Of a stretch of 64,000 nucleotides of DNA, positions 1 to 23,252 are shown in pieces (the first letter of the stretch is position 1; each line of letters starts with the position of its first letter). The position numbers were made by a program, and so were the translations under genes. Source of the DNA: Centroberyx gerrardi. Taxonomy: Eukaryota > Chordata > Actinopteri > Beryciformes > Berycidae. The notes below the pieces were generated by a model. That model was not told the origin of the DNA and ran no database searches. It saw nothing but the letters and a program-made list of their open reading frames with translations. Location of the stretch: NCBI RefSeq assembly GCF_048128805.1, contig NC_136013.1, positions 5,566,602 to 5,630,601 on the forward strand. The letters are read 5' to 3'.

Positions 1-604
1 GGGACCGCTCCCGGCCCTCGTTGCAGCGGGCTCCATGACTGCGCAGAACAGCTCACCTCTCGATGAACCCCCAGTCCAGCTTTGGAGGGGAGCATGGCCT
101 ACCAACAACAACAACAAAAAAAGATCTGTGGAGCATACCCCCGCACCAGTGAACTGTGCAGCAACACCCCATGCCCCTCACCCCCTTCACCTCCCTCTCC
201 AGACCCCATGCCCCCGTTTAACAAGCCAGCCAGCACGTTCCCTGTTGTCACTTGTTACCCGCTGTCCCTCTGATACGGCTCGCGGGCGGGGCCAATTAAA
301 CTCGCACTGTTCCCCACACCGGGTCAAGAGTTTAGTGGGTCATCATCGCTGCCATTTCCACCCAGAGTTATCTAATCCTCCGTCCTCTCTGACTGGACCG
401 GGCCGGTGCCGCTCTGACTGGACCGAACCAGACCGGTCTCTCATAATAATGTGGCGTTCAATGAATCCCTTCTGTTCATTTTGTAGTGGTGGGTGGTGAA
501 AGAAAATGGTCACAGAAATACACCACAGAAAAAACAATACCACTACTACAACTACTGCCACTACTACTGCTGCTGGTGTTACTACTGTTACTACTTATTA
601 CTAA

Positions 605-707
605 TTATTAGTATTAGTTTTAGTATTAGTAGTAATAGCACTAGTAGTAGTAGCACTAGTAGTAGTAGTATTAGTCATACAGTTAGTTGTAGTAGTAGCA
701 GTAGAAT

Positions 708-746
<39 letters not shown>

Positions 747-843
747 CAGTAGCAGTAGCAGTAGTAGTACAGTAGTAGTAGTAGTAGTAGCAGTAGCAGT
801 AGTAGTACAGTAGTAGTAGTAGTAGCAGTAGCAGTAGTAGTAC

Positions 844-889
<46 letters not shown>

Positions 890-910
890 CAGTAGTAGTA
901 GTAGTTGTAG
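605..910. repeat. Long (AGT)n trinucleotide microsatellite
   Basis: An imperfect AGT/ACT array of about 300 bp, with its purest part at about 707-905. Short AGC and AGTAC interruptions recur at regular intervals, which points to internal segment duplication as well as slippage. It lies upstream of ccdc177. The open frames through it (poly-Ser or poly-Tyr) come from repeat composition and are not genes. Confidence 0.95.
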
Positions 911-1032
911 TTGCTGTTCTGTCTCTGACCTCTGACCTCCCTGTGGAGGGGGAAAAGCTAAAGACAACTTCCCTGCGGCGATAAAGTATCAGTAAAGTAT
1001 AATATTAGATGCCAAATATCCCCAGTGTTAAT

Positions 1033-1262
1033 GTTGATTTTCATTAATTCATTCATTATCTTTGCCCATTTATTCGGGGTCATGGGGAGCTGGAGCCTAT
1101 CCCAGCATGCATTGGGGGGAAGACGGAGAAACACCCTGGACAGGTTTCTAGTCCATCACAGGTCTAACACAGATACAGACACTCACATTCACACCTATGG
1201 GCGATTTAGAATCTCCAGTCCACCTGACTTGCATGTCTTTGGACTGTCATCAGGGTCTAGGT
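1033..1262 (-). repeat. L2-like LINE 3' end (or SINE sharing that tail)
   Basis: On the minus strand this reads as the common teleost element that contains 'TCCAAAGACATGCA', 'GGCTCCAGCTCCCC' and a terminal (AATG)n tail, here at about 1037-1060. The tail type and layout match 3' ends of fish L2/Maui-like LINEs. Only the 3' part is present, which is usual for 5'-truncated LINE insertions. The family name is from memory. Confidence 0.65.
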
Positions 1263-1989
1263 ATACATGTGCTTAAAATTGCTTGATATTGTTCTTATAA
1301 CCCAGACATGTCCTCTAGGTGTGACGTCATGCTACAGCCTCTATTAAAACATATACAGCAGGTCGCATATCAGCTCTCATAGACGCTCCTGATGCTGATT
1401 GGCTGATTGGAGGGCAGAGAAAACGAAAGCATTAATCTACGACATTATGGAGCTCTCTAGTGGCTGTTTCGAGTAATTACAGTCTAGTCCAGTTCAGACA
1501 TGGGAGGGATGGCAGATGGCATCTATTATGCACGGTGAAGTGAGTTTTTATGGCCCGGCCAGAGATTTTTTTTGTTTGTCTATTTATAGATATGATGCAC
1601 ATTCATATTTTTTTGATTTGATATCAGTATAAGGATTCCCCTTGGACTGCTGTAAAATCATGTCAAGTTACTTTATGATTTCTTGTGTCTAGGCCTAATT
1701 TATTTGTTGGGGCATTTGAATATTTGAAATACTTTTACATTTTTTTTTAGCCTGCAAAACAATTTTCAAAGAAGTAAATCGTTTTGGAAACTGTGGGAAA
1801 TAATTATGAACAGACTATCCACATCTATCCACAGAACAATGGCTATGTTATAAATAGGCCTTATAGAAGGAACTTTGGCTTAAGGCTTATATCACCACCA
1901 TTATATTTTGTTAAAAGCTGAGAACATGTAACTTGGGTGGACAAATGGCAGGCTAATTGCAGTGAGCAGACAGTATTTTTAGCATATTT

Positions 1990-2421
1990 GCCACAAGCAG
2001 GCGGAGCTAAGCAGGCCCGAGATGGAGGGATGCTGAACAGCAGGTGGACCGCTGATGTTGACTGGATGCACATTGCCGAGGGAGGATCAGAGGAAACGGG
2101 ATAGGAGAAAACACTCAGCCCATTTTTATCGTGGAAAGTAAATTCGTATTATCCTCTACGGTCGATTTTAGAGTTTTATTGAATTCAGGACGGCACCGAT
2201 TTGACATTTGCGCCCAGCAGACTGACAGACTGACAGACTGCGAACGGCTCCGTCTGTGTCTGTCGTGTCGGTGGAGGCTGCGACGATGTGACGGTCCATC
2301 GCTGGGTCGACGGCCAAAGCCTTTTTTGTCTGAAACCTGATATTATGCAGGGAACAAGGGAGACTGCACGGATTACAGCGGAACAAAGCATCGGTTTAGA
2401 AAACGTTTTGCAAACTGGCAG
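1990..2421 (+). other. ccdc177: Probable non-coding 5' exon of ccdc177
   Basis: A strong donor (GGCAG|GTTAGT) lies at 2421/2422. A good acceptor (CTACCTGCAG) lies at 3186, 12 bases before the ccdc177 ATG. Together they predict a 5' UTR intron of about 765 bp. The left boundary (transcription start) is not visible and 1990 is only a guess. This is inferred from splice signals alone. Confidence 0.45.
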
Positions 2422-3198
2422 GTTAGTGGATGTTTGAATGGTGCGCCACCGCATCAAATGCAAACAATTCATGGGATGAAATAGCAGTTTAAATGTTCTT
2501 TGTAACACCACACTAAATATTAGCCATATATTTGATGGAGTTTATTTTCAAAATTCGGCCTAGAATCGTTTATTTATTAGGAAGCGCAATTATTCTCGGC
2601 CTACATCCTACTTCTATCAATAGAAAAGTACAGGCCTTCAGTGTTTGTGAGGTGTAAGTGCCCCGGATAGTGAGCAGGAGTACATAATAGATTTGTGCAG
2701 TGCTTGTTTACCAGATTGCTGTATCTTATCCAAGCTATTTTAATCAAGCTACTATTAGCAGCTGTTTAATAATTTGTATGTGGGACGACCTGGCATGATT
2801 TCTAAGCTATTTGTGGGTAGACTGTGTGATATAGAGTGAAAAATATTGTATGAGTAATCAAATTCGTTCAACCTAGTAACTCTTCCAAAAATAGATTCCC
2901 TATTAAAGGAATGTGGTGTTTTTCATGTGTTATGTAATTTCCCTAAAGGGAAAATGTCTCATCTGGTGTAAAATCATTGGGTGCATGAATATGTGTGCAT
3001 GCATGCATGCATTTCTGAACCTGCGTTATGACCCTCCCCCCACAGACTGCATCTCTCTTAAGCTCTGGACAGAATGCTATAATCCTCTGATTGAAACCTC
3101 TTCCACTATTTTATCCACTCACCCTCATGTATCATACAACCCCTTTCCATTGATCCCTCTTGTCTCCTCCCACTCTCTACCTGCAGTATTAGCCAACT

Positions 3199-5739
3199 AT
3201 GGTCGACCCCTCGGAGGTTGAGGATCAGAACAAGTGCAAAGGCCCGCAGCTTGACCCACCAACTGTGGCCACCGAAGCCCCTCGGCTGCCAGAACAGGGT
3301 GATGGCATGGCAACAGAGGAGGAAGAGGATGCCGGTTTTGAGACGCCGCCCACCGGCAGCTCTGAGCCGAGCCCCTGCCACACTGCGCCAGAGGCCGCCT
3401 CTCAGGGGACCTCACCTCAGCAACCACAGACTCAGACTGAGAGAGAGCCATCACCCAAGCTGCATCTGGACCTTTACAACTTTGACTCACCGGCCGCAGA
3501 GGGCAGCCGCTATGTGCTAACTAGTCCCCGCTCTCTGGAGGCGTGTGCTCGATGCGGGGTCAAACCTGTGGAGCTCCTGCCCCGCCCGCTGGCTGAGTTC
3601 GCCCGCGAGGCTCCTGGCCGCTCCATGCGCGTTGCAACAGGGCTGTTTGAAGTCTATGAGAGGGACAGGCATGCTAAACTCAGGCAGTGCAGGGAGGAGA
3701 GGGAGAGGATTGTTAGGGAGGAAAAGAGAAGGATCTTGCAGGCTGCAGTCAATGGCAACAGCAGCACATCATCCTCCTCAGTGGAGCAGCAGCACAAAGT
3801 CACTTCTGGCTCCACTCAGCCTTCTAAATCTGGGCCGGTGACCTCTAGCTCAGCCCCTGATTTTGGAGCGTCCTCTAGAGCCGCAGCATCAGGCACGACC
3901 TCCAAAACAGGTACAACTCTTTTATCTAAAGCCTCCCCCTCAAGTCTTAGTACCTCCCCTAAATCTGTCCACACCGGCTCTACTCAGTCTTCAAAAACTG
4001 GTTCAATGAGCTCTATGTTGTCCTCCAAGGGCCTTTACTCTGCTAAGCATCCATTGTCCTCATCCCCTGAACAAGTCAAAGCCACACGACCGGTCTCATC
4101 TGGCCCTCCACCAACAGTCAGGAAGCCCTCTGGCAGTAAATCCTCAAACACCTTCCCCAGATCAACCCCCAAACCCCCCTCCTTCCCCAGAGCCAACTCT
4201 ACATTGACATCCTCAGTGTCAAAGCCTGCAGTTCCTGCAACGCCTCTCAATGGCATAACGGGAGGACCGTTCTCCCAGCACAATGGACACCTAGGACTTC
4301 ATTCCAAGGTGCGAGGAAAAAGCCATTCGCTGGAGTCCTTACAGCGGAGGATGGACACTGTCTGCTCTTCCACTTCCAACACCACAACTACTACAACATG
4401 CACCTCGTCAGAGTCAGGCGCCTCCTCCTCCTACAGTTGGGATGGTGCACGAGATCACTGGGCTAAAGTCTCCAGTCCCCGTGCACGCACCCTGGCCACT
4501 TTCAACTCCCTGATGGGCCGCAGCCTCAGTCTGGGCGACCTAAGCCACTCTCTTCAGACCACACAGAAAGTGGAGCGCATAGTTAGGGAGGTAAAACGTC
4601 GAGGCCTGAAGGCAGTGCCCGAGCGTGACCGCAAGATCGCAGCTTTGATGCTTGCCAGATACCAAGAAGAAGACATCATGAGCCAGACCCGCTACGTGGC
4701 TCACCTTCAGTGGGATAGTGAGCGGCGCATGGACGAGCTGCGGCGGGAGCAGGAGGACAGGGAGAAGCAGCGTGCGGTGCTGCAGTGCCAGCGGGCGTGG
4801 CACTCCCAGGTGTCAACACGCCAACGTAGGCTCAGCCAGCAGGAACGTGAGTCGTCGGCCGCCAAACTCCGTCAGGCCGAAGAGAGCGAGGAGCGGTGGA
4901 GGGAGCTGGCAGAGCAGCAGGAGCGCAGCCGTCTGCAGAGGCTGCAGCAGGCGGCCCAGGAGGAGAAGCAGAAGAAAGCGCTGCAGGAGCAGAACCTGAA
5001 GGCCTTGGAGGAGGACAGGTCAGCCGTCCTGGAGCAGGAGAGGCTGCTGCTAAAGGAGAAGCTCACCATGGCCGAGCTGAAGAGGCAGGAGAAGGAGCAC
5101 CAAGCCCAGGAGGACAGACGGGGATTGAACAGGGCGGAGAGAAGGCGTCATGCCGCCATAATACGGGAGATCTCCCGCCGAGAGGAGGAGGAGAGGACGG
5201 AGGCCAGGAAGGCAGCGGAGGACAAGCTTAGCCGCTCTCTTGAGAATTATGAACAGATAGTAGAGCGTCGAGGGCAGGAGCTGAAAGAGAAGGCCAAGCG
5301 TGAGGAGAAGCAAATCCAGAAAGCACGCAAGGCAGCAGAGAAGCGTGAGAGGCAGCAGCAGCAGCAGCTGGAGGCGCGTGTGAAGGAGGCAGAGAAGCGG
5401 GCCCAGCAGGCAGCGCTGGTGGCCGAGGAGAAGGCCAAGGAGAAAGCCCAGCGGGCCACTCAGAGCCGTCAGGAGAAGGAGAAGCTGCAGAGGCTCAACA
5501 GGCAGCGCGTGGAGGAGGAGGAGAAACAGAGGCGCCTGGAACTGCTCCAGTCCATCGAGAGGAAGCTGGAGAAGAGCGAGCAGATCTTCAAGGAGAAGCG
5601 GGCCGTGCTGGAGAGCGCCCGGTCCGTGGCCCGCGCCTCCTTCCACGTGCGGGACAGGGTGCGGGAGGAGACCAACATGCGTACTTTTGATAAGATGGCC
5701 CTGGAGGCGCAGCTCCAAGCCAGCCTGGATGAGAAGTGA
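3199..5739 (+). CDS. ccdc177: Coiled-coil domain-containing protein 177
   Basis: A single uninterrupted coding exon of 846 codons. The start MVDPSEVEDQ matches the MVDP start of human CCDC177, and a splice acceptor lies just upstream. Conserved blocks are LHLDLYNFDSPAAEGSRY (about residue 90), a segment running SPRSLEACARCGVKPVELLPR, PGRSMRVATGLFEVYE, GRSLSLGDLSHS, VPERDRKIAALMLAR and the C-terminal ASFHVRDRVREET. Residues about 170-440 are a Ser/Thr/Pro-rich linker, much longer than in the human protein (about 707 aa). From about residue 490 to the end the protein is a highly charged Glu/Arg/Gln coiled coil. There is no signal peptide or membrane segment. The molecular role is unknown in the family. 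The gene is convergent with plekhd1, its neighbour in mammals too. Confidence 0.95.
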   Translation: MVDPSEVEDQNKCKGPQLDPPTVATEAPRLPEQGDGMATEEEEDAGFETPPTGSSEPSPCHTAPEAASQGTSPQQPQTQTEREPSPKLHLDLYNFDSPAAEGSRYVLTSPRSLEACARCGVKPVELLPRPLAEFAREAPGRSMRVATGLFEVYERDRHAKLRQCREERERIVREEKRRILQAAVNGNSSTSSSSVEQQHKVTSGSTQPSKSGPVTSSSAPDFGASSRAAASGTTSKTGTTLLSKASPSSLSTSPKSVHTGSTQSSKTGSMSSMLSSKGLYSAKHPLSSSPEQVKATRPVSSGPPPTVRKPSGSKSSNTFPRSTPKPPSFPRANSTLTSSVSKPAVPATPLNGITGGPFSQHNGHLGLHSKVRGKSHSLESLQRRMDTVCSSTSNTTTTTTCTSSESGASSSYSWDGARDHWAKVSSPRARTLATFNSLMGRSLSLGDLSHSLQTTQKVERIVREVKRRGLKAVPERDRKIAALMLARYQEEDIMSQTRYVAHLQWDSERRMDELRREQEDREKQRAVLQCQRAWHSQVSTRQRRLSQQERESSAAKLRQAEESEERWRELAEQQERSRLQRLQQAAQEEKQKKALQEQNLKALEEDRSAVLEQERLLLKEKLTMAELKRQEKEHQAQEDRRGLNRAERRRHAAIIREISRREEEERTEARKAAEDKLSRSLENYEQIVERRGQELKEKAKREEKQIQKARKAAEKRERQQQQQLEARVKEAEKRAQQAALVAEEKAKEKAQRATQSRQEKEKLQRLNRQRVEEEEKQRRLELLQSIERKLEKSEQIFKEKRAVLESARSVARASFHVRDRVREETNMRTFDKMALEAQLQASLDEK

Positions 5740-8700
5740 ACCCACGTCTTTGTAGAGGACTCCTTACTTCTGGTCATGTGCTTGGCTCTAGCCTTCATTA
5801 TGGCCTTCATCACTCAACAGCTTTACCCCAGTTTCCATGAAGAACCATAGCAGTCATTGTGTTATTTTTCCTGACATAACTTTACCCATCAGTTTTGATT
5901 ACATTTTTAATCATCCATTTTTACATAGAATCCCATCAAAGCAAACCAAATGAAGACATCATTTTGTATTGTGGATGTAATGGAACTACAAACTACACCA
6001 ACTGTTATAAGTGAATAGTTAGCCTGTGTGGGACATAGACTTCATAAAAGACGAGAGTATAGAGAGAACTGCCTTGTGCAGCAGCAACACAACCCCTCCT
6101 CTCTCTTTCTCTCTGCCCTCTGCTCTGGCTATCGCAGCTACTGGACTGAAAGCTGTGCTGGAATGAAAAGAGTCATTGTTTACCAGGAAGCACAACTCCA
6201 TGACAACTGCAGAGGCTTTTAAGGGAGCGCTCCTTTAAGGGGAAAATTAAGCATATAGGAAAAAGCAGCAAGTAAATGGCTCTAGGCCCCCTAAGCAACT
6301 GAGGGATCCTTTTGTACACACTGTGACACAGCTAGATATAGCACCGAGCCGGTACGGAGAAAAAGCCCCGGGCTGGACACTGTCTTTACCTAACAGCTGA
6401 CGATGCAGCACAGGAGGGCTCTTTGCAACGAGCCCGGTGCTGATGAAGCATCGGAGGACACAGGTTTCTGCAGCAAGGGCGCTCTTCCTCCCTCTCGGCC
6501 TCTCTCCCAGACCCTCCCGGACTCCCCTTGTCTCTCCTCCTCATGTCAGATAACAGTAAACAGTGCAGCGCTCAGAGAGACAGCCACCTCCTGACTCCCC
6601 CCCCCCCCCACAGCCGATCTGCTCCTGAGACCTGGAGGGATAAACAGTCGGGTTGTGACTGTGGCAAGGTCGACAGGTACGCACTTGGTTTTCATTGTGC
6701 TGTGTAAAGTTTGACTTAGGTTATGCGATACCTTTTTTTTTTTTTTTTGTTACGTGCTCTTGCTTTTCAGTGTGTTTGTAATTAACACACAGCCACCACA
6801 CTGACCCTGACTTGACAGTGCAGTAAAACATGCATATACACATGGGCTGACATGGTAGCCAACAACAGGCTTTAAAGGCCTCTGGCTGCGTTAATCCTAC
6901 AATCTCTCCGATTAAAAAAAAGAAAAAAAAGAAAGGGAGATACACATGGGTTTTTGCCCTCAGATGTAGCTGTTGCCATAGCGATAGCAATCGGGATGGA
7001 GCAGCGGGAGGTGAATGACTGAGCGGAGAGCCAGAGTGCGTGGGAATATGAAGGGGCTGCCTGTGGGGAGCTGGCTCTCTCTCTCTGGCAGAGGAGACCG
7101 GCACATTCTGGTAGTTTCTTAGAGGGCGTTATTGGAAAAACGCTCCGTCAGTTCACTATATTGACATCTGTGTTGGGCAGCAACATTACCGCAGTGCTGC
7201 TCGCTGTGCATTCCTCCACCTCAATCATTCAGGGAGAAATCCCTTAAGACCTTGACCTACAGAGTCAGCCGCTGGACCCCAGCGGCCATCTGTGGCCCAC
7301 TTCTGCACAGCAATTAGACTGGAACCAGCCTTTCAGACAGTCCAGACAGTCACGTGTTTGATACCTGCTAACACCCCCAACTACTGAGATAAAAGCCTCA
7401 AATGAATCTGAAATGCAGCATTAGAGTAGCAGAGGACTAGCAGGCTTATGGCACTGACTGGAGCCACGCTGTTCCCACCAGATAATCATAGGGGAGATGA
7501 TGTAAGGTTAGAGGGATGAGATGGCAGATTTGTGGGTACTTAGGATGGTGAATGAAGAGATGCATTTGCACATCCAGAATAGGTTATTAGGTAACGCAGT
7601 GAAATCTCAGTAGAAGCTACAGTAGATAGCCCAGCCCTAGAAACCACATATTTGCAAATGCAGTGGGAAACTAAATAAAAATGACAACAGAAAACTAGTA
7701 AATCATTAACAAACAGCATGACTGCAGACCTTTGGCAGCATTTACACAGAAAATCGAATTTAGCATCTAATTTTATCTCGGTGTCAGAGATTTGATTCAG
7801 TCTGGTTGAATGATCAGATCTAATCTATTCATTAAGATGTGTTGTGCCTGTGTGTCCGGGCTGGGGTTGAATTACTTGCCATCAGTCAATACAGGAATTG
7901 GATTATCTAAAAATACAAAAACCATCTGATCAAAAATCTTTTGCCATAAACATCTTATATCCAGTCTATAAATGAATTATTCAGAGTGTAAAGCTGTATT
8001 TCTATTATGTGAATTGCGGCTTCACTTTACATTTTAAATTGAGTGAATTGATTAAGTTATAAACCACAAGAGGCTTTGCTTTCACTGTACAGCACAGCGC
8101 CAAGTGGCTTAATTTGCTTTTATGAAATGGGGGTAACTCACCACTAAATTAAAAAGTGGAAAACACAAACATTCTATTCATGTTTTATTTTTAATCAATA
8201 ATAATTAAATAATAACAACACATAAATATTGTTCTTCTGCCAAGCAATATAATTTTTGAACAGCAGCTAAGCAAAGTCCAGTATAAATGGTGATTCCAGC
8301 TTAACATTTACATTAACAGTGATGTGATCACAGGTGTGTGTTTATGGAGTGTTTTACATCTTCAGGAGCAGAACTATCCGTTTTATAAAAGTAATTTTGA
8401 CCCTAACCCCACTGTGTGTTCCCACATTCACCACACTGCTGTTTTATTGTATGTTCTGCAGGTCCTGGTGAGGAACAAGAGAGTGATGATGCTACCTGCT
8501 GTCCGGCCCTGCAGAACTCTTCTTCCCACGCTGAGCCCTTTTACTGTAGCTGTAATTAAACTGTATGTAACGAGTTGGACAAGTCAGTTAAACTCACGCC
8601 TCTGATGGAAATACTATCCTTCATCCAAACCCAGAGTTTAGATTTGTCTTAATCAGCAACAGGGCCGTCTGTTCTGCAGCTGAGCACAGGGTTTGAGACT

Positions 8701-9890
8701 GGGGAGCTGGAAACTCATCCGGAGAGGAAGCTATAGCCTTTTACCTGCATCAGTGACAGTTGTAACATGTACAAGGTTCAAACACAGCTTTATTAACTTC
8801 AAGGCATGTCGTTCAGTCCATACAACTCAAATATTATGTTCCTTAATCCCTTACCTTTAACATGTGGGTTTGTTTTCCGCATCATTTCTGGTGTTAAGTT
8901 AATTCATCATTTGTACATTATCATAAAATGCTTGCTTCAGTAAATTACATTGAGTTACATTGTCAAGGACAGATTTTCAAATGTAGCAATGATGAATTGG
9001 TGAAGGGCAAAATCAGAGACAAATCTGTGATTTCATTGTTTTCATCAACCCAAGAATACAACTCTGTTAAGAAAAGGACACAATCTGTGCTTACAGTCAA
9101 TACCAGAATACTAAATACAAACATTTTTCAAGATCGATTTGCGTTGTCTGTGTTATTTGCTAAACAAATACTATAAATTGTTTGCACAAGTCTACTGTAG
9201 TAATATTTGTTCAAAAAGTAGTGAAAATGTCTCAGACATTAGAAACTCTAGGTAACATGCTATAGTCACACATTGCTGACTATTTGATTGTAATTGTTCA
9301 CACATTATAATCTATACATTGTTAGTTGTTTATAGTGTATTTCACAGTGTTAGGTGTCACACTATGGCATCTTATTAGGTGTGTTCTGGGCTCCAGGAGT
9401 CTCTGACAAAGCATGAACTATAGAACAGTTCAATGTGCTATTTAATTACTCATTTATGATTTTGTTTAGGTTACTAGTGTAGCACAAAGGGATACTTTAC
9501 TGACAACAGCTATTCTGACTGAGCATAGGTTTCACTGCTTTTGCTAAATCAAATTAGAAAAAGGCTAAAGGTTGTCAGGTTGCCATAAGGGCCCCCAGTC
9601 AATCCATGGGGGCTGCAAACCCATGCTGTCACCTATATTAGGCTGTACAGCGGTTTTATTCAGTGTCCATTAAATCTCATTTAGTTTGAGCCCTTTGCAT
9701 AGTTTCTGAACACAACTGGAGATGCCATCTACTAGACAAATCTGTGCCATACATTCAGCTATTTTACCAGAGGGATTGGGAGCAGGTCTCTAGGTGTCAC
9801 ATGACGTTATACTGTGTGCACTGAGGTAAAGCTAAGGACCATTTCTCCTCCTCCCTTTCCCTCCCTCCCTCCCTCCCCCCGCCCCACCTC
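5740..9890. other. Convergent intergenic region / 3' UTRs
   Basis: This is the tail-to-tail space between ccdc177 and plekhd1. I see no supportable coding exon. It holds the ccdc177 3' UTR of unknown length, a C-run at 6599-6610, a T-run at 6731-6749, A-rich stretches near 6914-6935, and AT-rich unique-looking DNA. On the minus strand an AATAAA (plus-strand TTTATT at 9655-9660) lies about 230 bp beyond the plekhd1 stop and is its best polyadenylation candidate. Confidence 0.6.
9655..9660 (-). terminator. plekhd1: Candidate polyadenylation signal of plekhd1
   Basis: AATAAA on the minus strand, about 230 bp past the plekhd1 stop codon. It is the first canonical hexamer I found in that direction. 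No transcript evidence is available. Confidence 0.4.
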
Positions 9891-22966
<13,076 letters not shown>

Positions 22967-23031
22967 TCAATGGAATACAAAAAATAGATCAAAATACAGT
23001 CAGTCAATAACAATTAACAAGCCCCATACCA

Positions 23032-23051
23032 CACACACACACACACACACA
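23032..23051. repeat. (CA)n microsatellite
   Basis: About ten CA units, upstream of the plekhd1 start. Confidence 0.85.
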
Positions 23052-23209
23052 GAAAGACACAGGCACAGCTGCAAAGACAGCCACAACACAATACAGGAAA
23101 AGTAGCAAACAAATTTCAATAACTCAGCAGGGTGGAATGATGCAGCTGCCAATACGGACATCAGCTGGAGGCGGACTGCACAGCGCAGATGAAAACAGGG
23201 ATGGGATGA

Positions 23210-23252
23210 GAGAGAGAGAGCGAGAGAGGGAGAGAGAGAGAGAGAGAGAGGT
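23210..23252. repeat. (GA)n microsatellite
   Basis: An imperfect GA/AG tract of about 43 bp, purine-only on the plus strand, upstream of plekhd1. Confidence 0.85.

Noticed and set aside
493-967. Poly-Ser, poly-Tyr and poly-Leu open frames on both strands
   Set aside because: They are produced by the AGT/ACT triplet array, which is open in most frames. The same holds for the frames at 10142-10490.
5050-5745. 231-codon Leu-rich frame on the minus strand
   Set aside because: It is an antisense shadow of the ccdc177 coiled coil: Gln/Glu/Lys codons read in reverse give Leu-rich strings. No family resemblance.
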